DNA of 64,000 nucleotides from CAWIVH01 sp963839475 (GCA_963839475.1 CAWIVH010000018.1:744001-808000), one strand, 5' to 3'; counted from the first letter of the stretch, positions 1-9,523 are shown. A program made the numbers and translations. The notes: generated from the sequence alone by a model not told the origin.

Positions 1-15
1 AATTCGACTCAACGA

Positions 16-500
16 TCAGCGGAAGTTTTCGATCAGGATCAGATCCGAGCCTGAAGTCACGCTTTTGGTGAATAAAACAGTTTTCCGATCTGGGCTCACA
101 GCTCAAACCCAGCGCTGCGCTTACCTTCAAACTGAGTGATCAGCCGGCTGGCGCCGGTGGAAAACTCTTAGAATTTCAAGGAAAACAGCTTCCCTTCCGT
201 TCGTTGCGGGAAATAATAGATCCCGTCCGAGAATACCTCGAAATCAACTGCATCGAAACCTGATCCAGGATTTTTCGTTCGGGACCGCCGTCCAGAGGCT
301 TGGCCATCAGGGAATAGGAACTGCTCTTCTGATCGAACACAGTGTAATAGAGGTTTTTGCCATCCGTGGATTCGAGGCCGGCGTAGGCGCCATTCCGGGT
401 GATCTGTTGAGCCGCGCCGCCGCCGGGGGGGATTCGCCAGATCTCATATCGTCCGGTCACGTCAGAGGAATAATAAATCCACTTCCCGTCATGGGACCAA
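16..500 (-). pseudogene. 3' remnant of a PD40 (WD40-like) beta-propeller protein
   Basis: Minus-strand reading gives a propeller blade typical of TolB/PD40 proteins (WSHDGKWIYYSS, then YEIWRIPPGGG and a GKNLYYTVFDQ strand). The frame then shifts near 265 (FEVFSDGIYYFPQRTEGK), hits in-frame stops, and shifts again to finish as SVTSGSDLILIENFR and a stop at 16-18. This matches the C-terminal part of the PD40 regulators common in Acidobacteriota. The 5' part is missing: at position 500 the coding sequence ends abruptly at repeat R1. Several frameshifts plus the 5' truncation mark it as dead. The remnant itself is clear; which full-length protein it came from is not known. Confidence 0.75.
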
Positions 501-700
501 CTCTCCGGAAACTTGGAACGCTCGAGAGATTGAAACACGAAGGCGCGAAGACCGCAAAAATATATAAATAAAACCTTTGCGGCCTTTGTGACCTGGCGGT
601 TTGATTGGTTTTGCTGCAGTTGCAGCAGATGGATAACTCCCACCGTACGCAAGTCCAAGTTTCTGTTCTCAATAAACCGCGTAGCCGCGGCAGGAACTCT
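501..700 (+). repeat. R1 dispersed repeat, copy 1
   Basis: Starts with CTCTCCGGAAACTTGG and ends near GGCAGGAACTCTC. It contains a long imperfect hairpin (the arm around CACGAAGGCGCGAAGACCGC pairs with the arm around GCGGCCTTTGTGAC, loop ATATATAAATAAA) and a small terminal stem, CCGCG-TAG-CCGCGG. Similar units lie at 2235, 17068 and 38518. Its left edge cuts the PD40 remnant. Confidence 0.85.
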
Positions 701-1042
701 CTGCCGTCTTCTGCACCACGGTCAGGGTCTCTCGCGATCCCCGCAGTTCCGTCTCTGGAACATGGTGCAGATCTCCCGAGGTAAGTACGACCGCCTTTTG
801 TGCTCAGCGGCCGGATTTACACTTTACGCCTTTGACGGATATGGATTTCGCAACCTCACGCTTGCTCGTCCGGCGCTCGTGCCCCATATCCGGTTTTTGT
901 TCATCGGTTCGCCCGTTTGCTCGGCGCTTCCTTCGAACGCCGTTTTACATTGACGCCCTTGCGCTCCGCTACCCTTCACCTCCATCAGGTTGGGGGAGGA
1001 CTTGCACTTCCGAGCTGTCGTACATGCTCGGCACACGTAAAT
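701..1042. other. Non-coding or decayed stretch, unidentified
   Basis: No start, ribosome site and reading frame fit together here. The translated segment around 940-1030 (ALRYPSPPSGWG, then LSYMLGTR) resembles sequence I have seen beside insertion elements, so it may be a mobile-element flank, but I cannot name the element. Confidence 0.3.
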
Positions 1043-1065
1043 ATCCCCCGGCAAAGCCGGGGGAT
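1043..1065. terminator. GC-rich hairpin
   Basis: CCCCCGGC-AAA-GCCGGGGG with two further A/T pairs outside makes a perfect 10-bp stem with a 3-nt loop. No T-run follows, so it is either a weak terminator or simply a structured flank of the unidentified stretch before the membrane protein gene. Confidence 0.5.
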
Positions 1066-1147
1066 CTCTCAACGGATTAGACCTGAGCTCACGGAACTTC
1101 ATAAAAGCACGGGTTGCGCGGACCATACATCAGTCGTAGAATTTTGC

Positions 1148-1951
1148 ATGCCCGAATCAGCATTGATCCCGACTCTCCCCGAGGCCGTTAATGCGCGGCC
1201 AATGCCAAGGCCCTCTTTCTACTTCTGGTTCAGCGTCGCAGCATTGACAACATCCATTGTGGGTTTCATCCCGACTTTCTGGGGCCCGATGACCCGGGCG
1301 GCTCATGTGCCCAGCCCGGTTCTGGAACTTCACGGCTATGTTTTCACAGCCTGGCCGCTGTTCATGGTCTTGCAGACATGGCTGGTCGCCTCGGGTAGGA
1401 CAGCACGGCACCGCGACATCGGGCTCATCGGCATTTCTTTGGCAACAACCATGACGCTGTTTGGGATCATGGCTGCGATCGATCAAGCGCAGCGCGCTGC
1501 GGCGGCTGGGGCCCTGGAAGCGGGTTTGACCTTCATGATCCTGCCGATCGCGCAGATCGTCTTGTTCGCCATCCTGTTCACGTGGGCAATTTTAAACACC
1601 CGCCGACCGGAGTGGCACAAGCGGCTCTTACTGGTGACCACGGCAATGTTAATGGATGGGCCCGTCGGCCGTTTTCTGACCTTCTATTTTATATTTCATG
1701 GTCAGCTGCCTGTTCCGGCAGGAATGCCTTCTCCGCCGCCCCCGGTTGATTCGGGCTATCCCGCCGGCATTTTCATTGATCTCTTCCTGTACGTCCCGAT
1801 CATTTACGATTGGCGCACTCGCGGGCGCCCTCATGCGGCCTATCTTCTCGGCGGGGCTGCCGTTGTTCTGATGCGAGTGTTGCGGCCGTCCTTGAGCCTC
1901 ACGCCGACCTGGCATTCGATTGCGACTTGGATCTACTCTCTTGCAGGTTAG
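1148..1951 (+). CDS. Multi-pass membrane protein, unknown function
   Basis: 267 aa from ATG 1148. An upstream extension is possible in the same frame, but it runs through low-quality flank sequence, and the homologous-looking body starts at MPESALIP. Hydrophobic segments occur at about residues 25-45, 65-85, 98-120, 133-157, 172-190 and 205-225, followed by a cytoplasmic-looking loop (YDWRTRGRPH). No catalytic motif is visible. The layout resembles small DUF2306-like or cytochrome-associated inner-membrane proteins, but I do not recognise the family with certainty. Flanked by decayed DNA, it appears to be a single-gene unit. Confidence 0.6.
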   Translation: MPESALIPTLPEAVNARPMPRPSFYFWFSVAALTTSIVGFIPTFWGPMTRAAHVPSPVLELHGYVFTAWPLFMVLQTWLVASGRTARHRDIGLIGISLATTMTLFGIMAAIDQAQRAAAAGALEAGLTFMILPIAQIVLFAILFTWAILNTRRPEWHKRLLLVTTAMLMDGPVGRFLTFYFIFHGQLPVPAGMPSPPPPVDSGYPAGIFIDLFLYVPIIYDWRTRGRPHAAYLLGGAAVVLMRVLRPSLSLTPTWHSIATWIYSLAG

Positions 1952-2055
1952 GCCCGTATCAGAGATGCTGGCAGCCATAAAGTGAGAGTAAGCCCAGAAT
2001 CCGCACCCTGCACCCGGCTCCGATGTACAATCCGGCTTCGCATCTGTTCAAGGGT

Positions 2056-2234
2056 TAAAGCGAAACAGGAACGAAGGCCACGTATACCTACGACCTGGGA
2101 GACGGCTGGAAGCATGCGGTCGTCGTGGAGAAGGTGCTGTCGCCCGAGCCAGGAGTTGCCTATCCGATGTGCGTGGTCGGCTAACTTCGATGTCCGCCCG
2201 AAGATTGTGGCGGTATTCCCGGCTGCTACGATTT
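2056..2234 (+). pseudogene. Fragment of a plasmid pRiA4b ORF-3-like protein
   Basis: Reads TYTYDLGDGWKHAVVVEKVL, then YPMCVVG and a stop; after a +1 shift it continues RCPPEDCGGIPGCYDF. The order YDLGDxWxH ... C-PPEDCGG-PGxYDF is diagnostic of the pRiA4b ORF-3 domain found next to transposons and plasmids. Both ends are missing, and the right end stops exactly where R1 copy 2 begins (YDF followed by repeat sequence). The gene is dead, and its domain identity is strong. Confidence 0.75.
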
Positions 2235-2439
2235 CTCTCTGGAAACTTGGAACGCTCGAGAGATTGAAACACGAAGGCGCGAAGACCGCAAAGATATATA
2301 AATAAAACCTTTGCGGCCTTTGTGACTTCGCGGTTTGATTGGTTTTGCTGTATTTGCCGCAGGTGGATGACTCCCGCCGTGCGCTAGTCCAAGTTTCTAT
2401 TCTCAATAAACCGCGGTAGCCGCGGCAGTGAACTCTCCG
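2235..2439 (+). repeat. R1 dispersed repeat, copy 2
   Basis: Same unit as at 501. Its terminal stem is CCGCGG-TAG-CCGCGG, which differs from the CCACGC/GCGTGG stem of copy 3 but still pairs fully. Its left edge abuts the pRiA4b-like fragment. Confidence 0.88.
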
Positions 2440-2742
2440 TTAAGAACGGGGAATCTGACTCCTCAAGTCGATGCTGGAATCTGCTCTGGAATGCTATGAT
2501 CTTACCGGCGCGTTCCAGGCACGCCAACATATTCGTGGGAGGGATTGCACCTCCTTGAAATGACTCTTCTCTGGATTTCAGCTTCGCTGCCGGAGCGAGC
2601 GGACACCAAGCGCTTGGAGTATGGATCAGGCGTTGGTCCGATCCTCATGCTGGCTTCTGACCTTGAGCCATGGCGATGCTGTCGAAAAAGGCTTGTTTAA
2701 AGATCATGTTCAATTCCAGACAGATCGAGGAGCGGCGCTGAT
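2440..2742. other. Intergenic region upstream of the sensor kinase
   Basis: No gene is supported. A short open frame (about 46 codons from an ATG near 2559) has no family resemblance. The promoter of the downstream kinase presumably lies here, but I see no clear -35/-10 pair. Confidence 0.3.
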
Positions 2743-5058
2743 ATGAATACGATCGAAGCGCACTTCCGCACGCTTATCGAGCACGCGCCGATTGCCATTG
2801 GCGTCAGTCGTGGCGGAGTGATCCTCTATGCCAACCAGGCATACCTGAAAATGTTTGGGTTCGAGCGCCTGGACGAAATCGTTGGGAAGCCGATCACTGA
2901 TCACTGGTCGCCCGAATGGCGGGCACTGGTCTCTGAACGTGCCGGCCAACGCTCGCGAGATCTTCCCCCTCCAACCGAATACGAAGCGATCGCGTTAAGC
3001 AAGGAGGGCTCTCGGTTCCCCGCGCAAGTCATAGTGACGACGGTGGAGCTTCCAGACGGTCAGGCAACGGTGGAGTTCATCGGCGATCTCACCGAGCGCA
3101 AACGGGCGGACGAGGCTCTGCAGCAGAGGAATCGGTACATAGAGACAATCCTCGAGGAGGCACCCATAGGGTTCGCCGTGCACACCATAGATGACGGCGT
3201 CGGCCGCTTTACGAGTGCCAGATTCGAGGAGATCTATGGCGTCACCCGGGGCGAGATCGATTCCCACTTCACATTCTTTGACAAGGTCTGGCGATATGAT
3301 CCGGTCTTCCGGGAGCAGATACGCCAACGAGTCGTGGCCGACATGACGTCGGGCGATCCGTCGCGAATGCATTGGGAGAATGTCCCGGTCCGGTCAGCCA
3401 CCGGTGAGACGCGCTACATCACGGCGATGAACATCCCGCTCCCGGACCAGAACCTGATGGTCTCGACCGTCCAGGACGTCACTCAACGCGTCCGGGCCGA
3501 GGCGGCGCTGCGGGAAAGCGAGGCCCTCTATCGCCTGCTCGCGGAGAAAATCACCGACATCATCTGGATTCTCGACGTGGAGGCGCTTCGTTTCCGGTAC
3601 ATCAGCCCGTCGGTGAAGTGGCTCCTCGGCTACACCGCGGAGGAGGTCATCGAGCAAGGCTGGATTGCTGCCGCGTTCACGTCGGAATCGGCGCAGTCTG
3701 CGACGCGGGCGCTGCGCGACCGCATGGAGGGTTTCAAACGGGGGGCACCAGCTGTCTATACCGACAATGTGGAGTTGACGCGGCAGGATGGGTCGACAGT
3801 ATGGGTAGAATTCACGTCGCACTACGTGCTTAACGAGGACAACGGCCACGTCGAGGTGTACGGGGTGACGCGCGACATCAGCGAGCGGAAGCGGGCTGAA
3901 GCCGAACGCCAGAGATTATGGGAAGAGCTGTCCCAGGCACAGAAGATGGAGTCGATCGGACGACTGGCGGGCGGGATCGCGCACGATTTCAACAATGTCC
4001 TGGCCGACATCACGATCCAGTTGGATTCGGCAACCGCACGCTACCCGCACATGAGATCGGTGTTCGACGAACTCCGTGTCGACGCCGAACTGGCGTCGAG
4101 TGTGATTCAGCAGTTGCTTGCGTTCAGTCGCCGCTCGGCCATGAACGTCCGTCCGCTGGATCTCAATCATGTCGCGGCCAACATGCTCAAGATGCTGGGC
4201 CGGATGCTTGGTGGAGACATCGACCTGCATTTGGAACGGAGCCAGGGGCCGGCGGGCGTCGAGGCGGACGTCGGAATGCTCGAACAGGTCATCCTCAACT
4301 TGGCCGTGAACGCGCGCGATGCGATGCCCAATGGCGGCAGTTTCACGATGCGCATCGGAGTCGTCGCGGTTGGTGAGGAAGACGTCAAGGGGCGGCCGAA
4401 CGTCCACGCCGGCCGGTTCGTCTGTCTCTCAGTTTCAGACACGGGCTGCGGCATGGACGAAGAAACGCTTGGGCATCTCTTCGAGCCGTTCTTCACCACG
4501 AAGGAAGCAGATAAGGGAACCGGTTTGGGACTCTCGACCGTCCACGGCATCGTATCTCAACACAGGGGATGGGTGGAGGCGGAAAGTCAGGTCGGACGGG
4601 GCAGCACCTTCAGGGTCTTCCTTCCCGCCACGGACCGGACCATGGTCGACATCGGAAAACCGGTGGAAAGTGCGCTCGTGGGCGGGAATGAGACGATTCT
4701 ACTCGTCGATGATTTCGCAAGGCTGCGAGAGCGGGTGGCGGAGTCATTGAGGGCGCTTGGATACACGGTACTGGAGGCCGGCAGCGGTCAGGAGGCTATC
4801 CATAAATGGCAAGAACGCTGCGATGAAATCAACATGCTGCTATCTGATATCTCGCTCCCGGGCGGGATCAACGGAATCCAGTTGGCTGACCGGTTGCTAG
4901 CGTCGAAGCGCGATCTGAAAATCGTCTTTTCGAGCGGCTATGGCACGACGATGGTTGAAGATGAAAGGGTGGCAGCCGGGATGGTGTACCTGCAAAAACC
5001 TTGCAGGCTCGACGTCATGGCGAGGACAATCAGGGACTGCCTCGACAGACACTGCTAG
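2743..5058 (+). CDS. Hybrid sensor histidine kinase/response regulator with three PAS domains
   Basis: 771 aa. Order: PAS at about 5-118, PAS at about 130-250, PAS/PAC at about 260-385 (each ends with a DxTxR/DISERKRAE-type PAC tail), then a HisKA region with GGIAHDFNN and phosphoacceptor His414, an HATPase region (NLAVNARDAMP N-box, SDTGCGMDEE, then GTGLGLSTVHG), and a C-terminal receiver (ILLVDD, acceptor Asp702 in LLSDISLP, KP near the end). No transmembrane segment is seen, so it is probably cytoplasmic. It should sense a ligand or redox state through PAS, autophosphorylate, and relay to its own receiver. No partner regulator is adjacent. The ATG is preceded by GAGGAG at 2730-2735. Intact. 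Confidence 0.93.
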   Translation: MNTIEAHFRTLIEHAPIAIGVSRGGVILYANQAYLKMFGFERLDEIVGKPITDHWSPEWRALVSERAGQRSRDLPPPTEYEAIALSKEGSRFPAQVIVTTVELPDGQATVEFIGDLTERKRADEALQQRNRYIETILEEAPIGFAVHTIDDGVGRFTSARFEEIYGVTRGEIDSHFTFFDKVWRYDPVFREQIRQRVVADMTSGDPSRMHWENVPVRSATGETRYITAMNIPLPDQNLMVSTVQDVTQRVRAEAALRESEALYRLLAEKITDIIWILDVEALRFRYISPSVKWLLGYTAEEVIEQGWIAAAFTSESAQSATRALRDRMEGFKRGAPAVYTDNVELTRQDGSTVWVEFTSHYVLNEDNGHVEVYGVTRDISERKRAEAERQRLWEELSQAQKMESIGRLAGGIAHDFNNVLADITIQLDSATARYPHMRSVFDELRVDAELASSVIQQLLAFSRRSAMNVRPLDLNHVAANMLKMLGRMLGGDIDLHLERSQGPAGVEADVGMLEQVILNLAVNARDAMPNGGSFTMRIGVVAVGEEDVKGRPNVHAGRFVCLSVSDTGCGMDEETLGHLFEPFFTTKEADKGTGLGLSTVHGIVSQHRGWVEAESQVGRGSTFRVFLPATDRTMVDIGKPVESALVGGNETILLVDDFARLRERVAESLRALGYTVLEAGSGQEAIHKWQERCDEINMLLSDISLPGGINGIQLADRLLASKRDLKIVFSSGYGTTMVEDERVAAGMVYLQKPCRLDVMARTIRDCLDRHC

Positions 5059-5296
5059 CGCTGCGTGACCCACCCCACTCCTTGGCCCGAAGGCAACTCC
5101 GCTAGCAACCCAATCTTGTATGCAACGATTTCAATCTGGGCTGAGTTTTCGAAAATGACAGCCGACCTTCATGCTCGTCGATGTGGTGGATGGCGCAGGT
5201 GTTGGGATAGTCGGCATTCAATAGTTTGCAGGCTAGGGCATCAAGGCACCGTGTTAAGCTTGCGCGCACAACTCGATTGTGAGGGGGAGCACTGTC

Positions 5297-6019
5297 ATGA
5301 GTGTCAAACGGACGCTGGTTTTCGGGCTGATTGCGGCTGACTTACTCGCAATGTGCGCCGCCGACGCGAAGCCGAAGCAGATCACCTGGACCTTCGATCG
5401 GCTTGACAAGATCGGAGGCGTTGCCACAACCGTTGAAGGGCACCCGAAGATCATCGACAGCCCTGTCGGCAAAGCCGTCGAGTTTGATGGCGTTGGGGAT
5501 TCGCTCCTGATCGAACGGCATCCGCTGGCTGGCGCGGAGACGTTTACGTTTGAGGCGATTTTCAGGCCGGATGGCGGGGCGAACCAGCAGCGCTGGTTCC
5601 ATCTGGCGGAGATCGACCCGAAGACCGGACTGGCGACCAGCGTCGAAAAGACCACCACCGAGCCGAACGCGCGGTTTCTCTTCGAGATTCGCGTGGTCAA
5701 CGAGAATCAGTGGTACCTGGATGCCTTTGTGCACGGTCCCGGGTACAGCAAGGCGCTGATGTTTGCCGATAAGGTCCACCCGATTGGCCAGTGGTATCAC
5801 GTCGCGCAGGTCTATGACGGTAAGATCTATCGAAGCTACGTGAACGGTGAGCTGCAGGGAGAGGCGGAAGTTGCCTTAAAGGCTCAGGGTCCGGGCCGTG
5901 CGTCCGTGGGCGTTCGGATGAACAAGGTGAACTACTTCCACGGTGCCGTCGCGAAAGCGCGCTTCACGGCGAAAGCGCTGCCCGTGTCCGAATTCATGAA
6001 GCTGCCAGCGAAGAAGTAG
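5297..6019 (+). CDS. Secreted LamG/concanavalin A-like lectin-fold protein
   Basis: 240 aa from ATG 5297, with AGGGGGAG 8 nt upstream; a GTG at 5279 is less likely. Residues 1-24 form a signal peptide (basic start, hydrophobic core, Ala-rich end). The rest is a LamG-type jelly roll: FDGVGDSLLI, ETFTFEAIFRPDGG, FEIRVVNENQWYLDAF, GQWYHVAQVYDGKIYRSYVNG and AVAKARFTAKAL, the usual strand order for the LamG_3/laminin-G-like fold. It probably binds carbohydrate outside the cytoplasm. No catalytic residues are seen. It is followed within 10 bp by a scrap of a DNA methyltransferase gene. Confidence 0.85.
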   Translation: MSVKRTLVFGLIAADLLAMCAADAKPKQITWTFDRLDKIGGVATTVEGHPKIIDSPVGKAVEFDGVGDSLLIERHPLAGAETFTFEAIFRPDGGANQQRWFHLAEIDPKTGLATSVEKTTTEPNARFLFEIRVVNENQWYLDAFVHGPGYSKALMFADKVHPIGQWYHVAQVYDGKIYRSYVNGELQGEAEVALKAQGPGRASVGVRMNKVNYFHGAVAKARFTAKALPVSEFMKLPAKK

Positions 6020-6026
6020 GGCTCGC

Positions 6027-6107
6027 CGGTCGCTCGGCACCAGGTCGCAGAGGATCAACCCCCGGATTCCGCCCGACCAGCCCTCAGCGACGATCTGCCA
6101 GACTGAT
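6027..6107 (+). pseudogene. 27-codon scrap of a cytosine-C5 DNA methyltransferase
   Basis: Reads RSLGTRSQRINPRIPPDQPS, then ATICQTD, which matches the segment at 30519-30599 (RSLGTRSQRINPWIPADQ, then ATICKTD) in both DNA and protein. The latter sits in the target-recognition part of a methyltransferase fragment. Nothing else of the gene is present, so this is an isolated piece about 24 kb away from its relatives. Confidence 0.7.
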
Positions 6108-6119
6108 CGTTTTGCTCTC

Positions 6120-7865
6120 CTAATCAAAGGGTGTCAGCGGGAGCTTCAGTTTTTTCAACATCGCTTTGAATCTTGGATGGGAACGCAGGTCCCCCATATT
6201 GGGATCGACGTTTAAGAACGGAACAAAGCCCTCGCGGGCGTCGAAAGCTTTCTCGAAATAATCGAGCGCTTTATCGATTTCGCCCAGATTTCGATGGACC
6301 ATGGCAAACGCTAGTGGCCCGACATATCGCTGCTGTGACAGCCTTTCTAATTCCGCAAGAATCTGCAGGGCCTTGTCTCGTTTCCCGACCTTTGCGTAGG
6401 TAGCACCCAGCATGGCCCTTGCGGTGGGAAATGCGGCCGGGGCCTTTTCAAGTTGAACGATGGCTTCCTCGAAATTTTCGATGGTATAGCACAATCGTCC
6501 GTAATGGAAATGCACGATGGCAACGGCAGGATCTGAATTGATTGTAGCCTTGAACTGTTCGATCGCCCGATCGTACTTCCGCGAAAGGAACAGCACAGTA
6601 CCCATTGCGGTCTGCATGAGCAATGATAAGGGGTCCAGGTGATTGGCGTATTCGATTACCGCGATCGCTTCATCGAATCTGGCCAGAATCGTGAGTAGAA
6701 AAGCGTGGTGAAGCCGGGCAAGTTCGCAACTCGGGGCCAGCTCCTCGGCCCTGTGAAAGCAGATTTCCGATCTTTGCCAGTCCCAATCGTAGGCCCAGCT
6801 GGCCCAGCCTGTAAGGGCGTGAGCCTCTGGGAGCATTGGATCGATCTTCAAAGCGTTCCTGATTGCGTGGATGGCTTTGGGAAACGCCATTCCTGGCGCC
6901 AGGTAACCCATGAATCCACTTTGGCAATAGCACTCGGCCAATGCCGAATGAGCCGGGGCATAGTTCGGATCCTGTTTGAGGGCCAGTTCAAAATATTTCA
7001 TGGCATTCAGGGTTGCCTCGGGCATCCGGGCGGCCAGCGTATACCGACCCCTCAAATAGAGGTCATGCGCAGCCGGATCGCATGTCTGTCCCCTCACCAA
7101 TCCGGCCGGGACCTCATGCAGAAGCTGGGCTTGCACTTTGATTGCGACAGTCTGGCTGATCTGATCCTCAATCGCAAACAGATCCCCGGCCTTGCACTCG
7201 AAGCGTTCCGACCAGTAATGACTGCCATCGGTCGTATTGATGAGCTGCACGGTGATTCGAAGGCGGTCTCCGAACCGCTGGACACCGCCTTCCAGAACGG
7301 CAGTGACACTCAGTTTCCGGCCGATCTCGCGAACGTCCTCCATCCGCCCCTTGAAAACAAAGGAAGAGGTGCGTGCTACAACGCGGAGCCCGGGAAGACG
7401 GCTTAGCGAATTGATGAGTTCCTCAGCCAGGCCATCGCATAAAAACTCCTCATCCGGCTCATGCGCGATATTCGCAAACGGCAGCACCGCAATGGAGGGA
7501 CCTGCATTCAGCTTTAGCCCATGATTCGAGATTGAAATGGTGGCAAGGAAACGATATCCACGGCCGCGCAGCGTTTCGATGAACTTCGGTTGTTCTGCCG
7601 AATCCTGGAGCGCCACTCGTAATCTGCCGACGGCAGTGTTCAGGTTGTCGTCGAAATCGACGAAGACATCCCGTGGCCATAGTTTTGCGTACAATTCATC
7701 CCGGGTTATCACCTCTCCAGGATGCTCGAGGAGCGCGGCCAGGACTTCAAACGATTTTTTTCGAAGCTTGATCCTGTTTCCGCGCTTCTTCAGTTCGCCG
7801 GCGCGCAGGTCGACCTCATAGGTGCCAAATCGCAAAATCGTCGGTACGATCGGGGAGGAGGGCAT
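6120..7865 (-). CDS. Winged-helix regulator with TolB-like and TPR domains
   Basis: 581 aa from ATG 7865; a TTG at 7907 would add 14 residues. Residues about 8-105 form an OmpR/PhoB-type winged helix (FEVLAALLEHPGEVITRDEL, then LRGRGYRF). Residues about 120-260 form a TolB-like domain (IAVLPFANIAHEPDEEFLCD, GLAEELINSLSRLPGLRVVA), and from about 270 on there are TPR repeats. This is the CadC-like one-component architecture abundant in Acidobacteriota; no transmembrane segment is obvious between the parts. It probably regulates neighbouring or distant genes by direct DNA binding. Convergent with the LamG gene and divergent from the small secreted protein at 8111. Confidence 0.88.
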   Translation of the reverse strand: MPSSPIVPTILRFGTYEVDLRAGELKKRGNRIKLRKKSFEVLAALLEHPGEVITRDELYAKLWPRDVFVDFDDNLNTAVGRLRVALQDSAEQPKFIETLRGRGYRFLATISISNHGLKLNAGPSIAVLPFANIAHEPDEEFLCDGLAEELINSLSRLPGLRVVARTSSFVFKGRMEDVREIGRKLSVTAVLEGGVQRFGDRLRITVQLINTTDGSHYWSERFECKAGDLFAIEDQISQTVAIKVQAQLLHEVPAGLVRGQTCDPAAHDLYLRGRYTLAARMPEATLNAMKYFELALKQDPNYAPAHSALAECYCQSGFMGYLAPGMAFPKAIHAIRNALKIDPMLPEAHALTGWASWAYDWDWQRSEICFHRAEELAPSCELARLHHAFLLTILARFDEAIAVIEYANHLDPLSLLMQTAMGTVLFLSRKYDRAIEQFKATINSDPAVAIVHFHYGRLCYTIENFEEAIVQLEKAPAAFPTARAMLGATYAKVGKRDKALQILAELERLSQQRYVGPLAFAMVHRNLGEIDKALDYFEKAFDAREGFVPFLNVDPNMGDLRSHPRFKAMLKKLKLPLTPFD

Positions 7866-8110
7866 AGATTCAAAGCTGAACTTACCCCTGGAAGGATCCG
7901 CTGTCAACAGTTAAGCCATATTAACTGATTTGTTATTAGCATGTTACGCGGTTAGAAACATTTCAGGCAGAAATACGCTTCCGTTCATTCACTTCAATTT
8001 CCTGTTATCCGATGATGGGCGGCATCGAATGCTTAATGGCTCGTATTGCTGGAGCCGAGTGTGTCCGAAATCCCGGCATTGAATGACGACAAAAACAACA
8101 AGGAGGGATC

Positions 8111-8620
8111 ATGAGGTACCGAGCTTTGTTATTCTTCAGCGTTTTGGCTTTTGGCCTGATTCTACTGGGCAGCAATATTAATCGAACCGTGGCCGCAAAG
8201 AATTGGGGTTTCGCAAATGACGACCTTGCGGGTTGGTACACTATCCAGCTCACGGGCAACTATGTTTTCCCCAAAGAGAATCCCCTCTCAGCACTGAACG
8301 GACCTTTTGTTGTCACCGGGAGGATCTGGTCGGACGGAAAAGGCCATCTGGTTAAGCGGTTGGTATCCAACTACAACGGGCAGGTTTATCATTTGGACAA
8401 CCTCCCCTCGACTTACTCGATCAGTTCCGAGGGGATGTACACGGAGACCTTCCCGGTCCAGCTCGGCCCCACCCTCTCCGCCACGATCACCTTTGAGGGA
8501 GTAATAATGGACGATGGCAACCAGGTTCGCCTGATGGTGTCCGGTTTTTCCGCTCCACTCCTTCCCATGCCTGCCGGCTACGCCGGGATGGTTATTTCGG
8601 GATCGATGATAAAACAGTAG
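8111..8620 (+). CDS. Small secreted protein, unknown function
   Basis: 169 aa, with an AAGGAGGG ribosome site at 8099-8106. Residues 1-29 are a signal peptide (MRYRALLFFSVLAFGLILLG, ending VAA-K). The mature part is beta-rich (WYTIQLTGNY, GRIWSDGKGHLVKRL, ATITFEGVIMDDGNQ), like the small Acidobacteriota exported proteins with a lipocalin/avidin-like barrel, but I do not recognise a family. The promoter region is shared with the divergent winged-helix gene. Confidence 0.7.
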   Translation: MRYRALLFFSVLAFGLILLGSNINRTVAAKNWGFANDDLAGWYTIQLTGNYVFPKENPLSALNGPFVVTGRIWSDGKGHLVKRLVSNYNGQVYHLDNLPSTYSISSEGMYTETFPVQLGPTLSATITFEGVIMDDGNQVRLMVSGFSAPLLPMPAGYAGMVISGSMIKQ

Positions 8621-8691
8621 CAGGTCGAATGAATCTCGCGGACAAATGGGCGATTCTGAATGGCGCTTATATCATTCGTCCAGGTCTTGTA

Positions 8692-8728
8692 CATGACGCC
8701 AAAGGAGCGTAATCCCTCTGGCGTCATG
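8692..8728. terminator. Hairpin downstream of the secreted protein gene
   Basis: CATGACGCCA and TGGCGTCATG form a perfect 10-bp stem with a 17-nt loop, 72 bp after the stop at 8620. There is no T-run, so any terminator activity is uncertain. Confidence 0.5.
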
Positions 8729-8892
8729 CCAGCCTGGAGAGTAAACCTCGGGCCTGCAGGCCCCGGGGAATCGTGAAGACGTTTTGGGGCGGGATAGGCC
8801 AAGAAATCGGCCTCTCAGGATCGCATGCGAACACATCCGCCGGAACTTGAGAGCAACTTTGCGATCCAGCGAGGTGTACGCAAGAAAAAGTC

Positions 8893-8953
8893 AAGGCGCG
8901 ACCGTAAGCTGCACGGAGACGGGGAAATAGGCGCCAGAATGGTCGTTGGCGTT
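8893..8953 (+). repeat. R2 61-bp dispersed repeat, copy 1
   Basis: AAGGCGCGACCGTAAGC ... CGGGGAAATAGGCGCC ... GTCGTTGGCGTT. It differs at one base by eye from 16623-16683. Flanks differ, so this is a dispersed element and not a duplication of a larger block. Confidence 0.85.
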
Positions 8954-9523
8954 CTCGCGACGCTGACCCGTCAGGAGCAGATCCTCTCCTCGGAGATTTC
9001 ACTGGCGAAGAACCCGAACCCTAATATCTCTGTGGACTTCCTGACCGGGAAAATCGAATTGAGAGCTCAAGGCAGGATTTTGCGCAGCTTTCCCATCAGC
9101 AAGATCAGCCGGTCCGGCGGTTCCCCATTCGCAGCTCAGACCTGGGAGGAAACCGAAGCCAAGCCGCTGCAGGTTCCCACGCGGGCCAAGCTGGTCCCGG
9201 GATCGGGAGAGGAGACCACATCCTCCATCGCAATCCAGAATCCCTGGGGGCCGAGCCGTATGCCGCTGGATTATGATTTGATCTGCAAGGATGCCCGGCT
9301 GGTTGAAATCCGTTCATTGCCGTCTGTTCAATCGCACAGGCGGTTCACCCGTTGGATCATAAGCGGTTTTCGTCAGTCAAACGATTGGGCCCGCGATGTA
9401 CTTGGGAGAAGGAAATCAGCCTATCGGGAATCGCTCGATATCTGGCTCTCCGAAGATCACGCACAGCTGCTTTTCTGGTCTCTCCCCAAGCAATTCAACA
9501 TACTGATTCTCAACGCCTCCTGA
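8954..9523 (+). pseudogene. 3' part of an unidentified gene fused to R2
   Basis: An open frame runs from the repeat to a stop at 9523 and looks coding in its body: PNISVDFLTGKIELRAQGR, RSFPISKISRSGG, PTRAKLVPGSGE and DIWLSEDHAQLLFWSLPKQ. No start codon with a ribosome site lies after the repeat, and the frame enters from R2, so the 5' end is lost. The short GKIELRAQGRILRSFPI stretch faintly recalls cell-wall transpeptidase-type beta sheets, but I would not assign it. Convergent with ilvE. Confidence 0.5.

Noticed and set aside
6035..6119. Minus-strand peptide shared by 6035-6100 and 30520-30590, read as a protein motif
   Set aside because: The plus-strand frame fits the methyltransferase recognition domain, so the minus-strand similarity is a by-product.
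7094..7406. Plus-strand open frames inside the TPR regulator gene
   Set aside because: They lie antisense to a well-supported coding gene and show no family motif or ribosome site.
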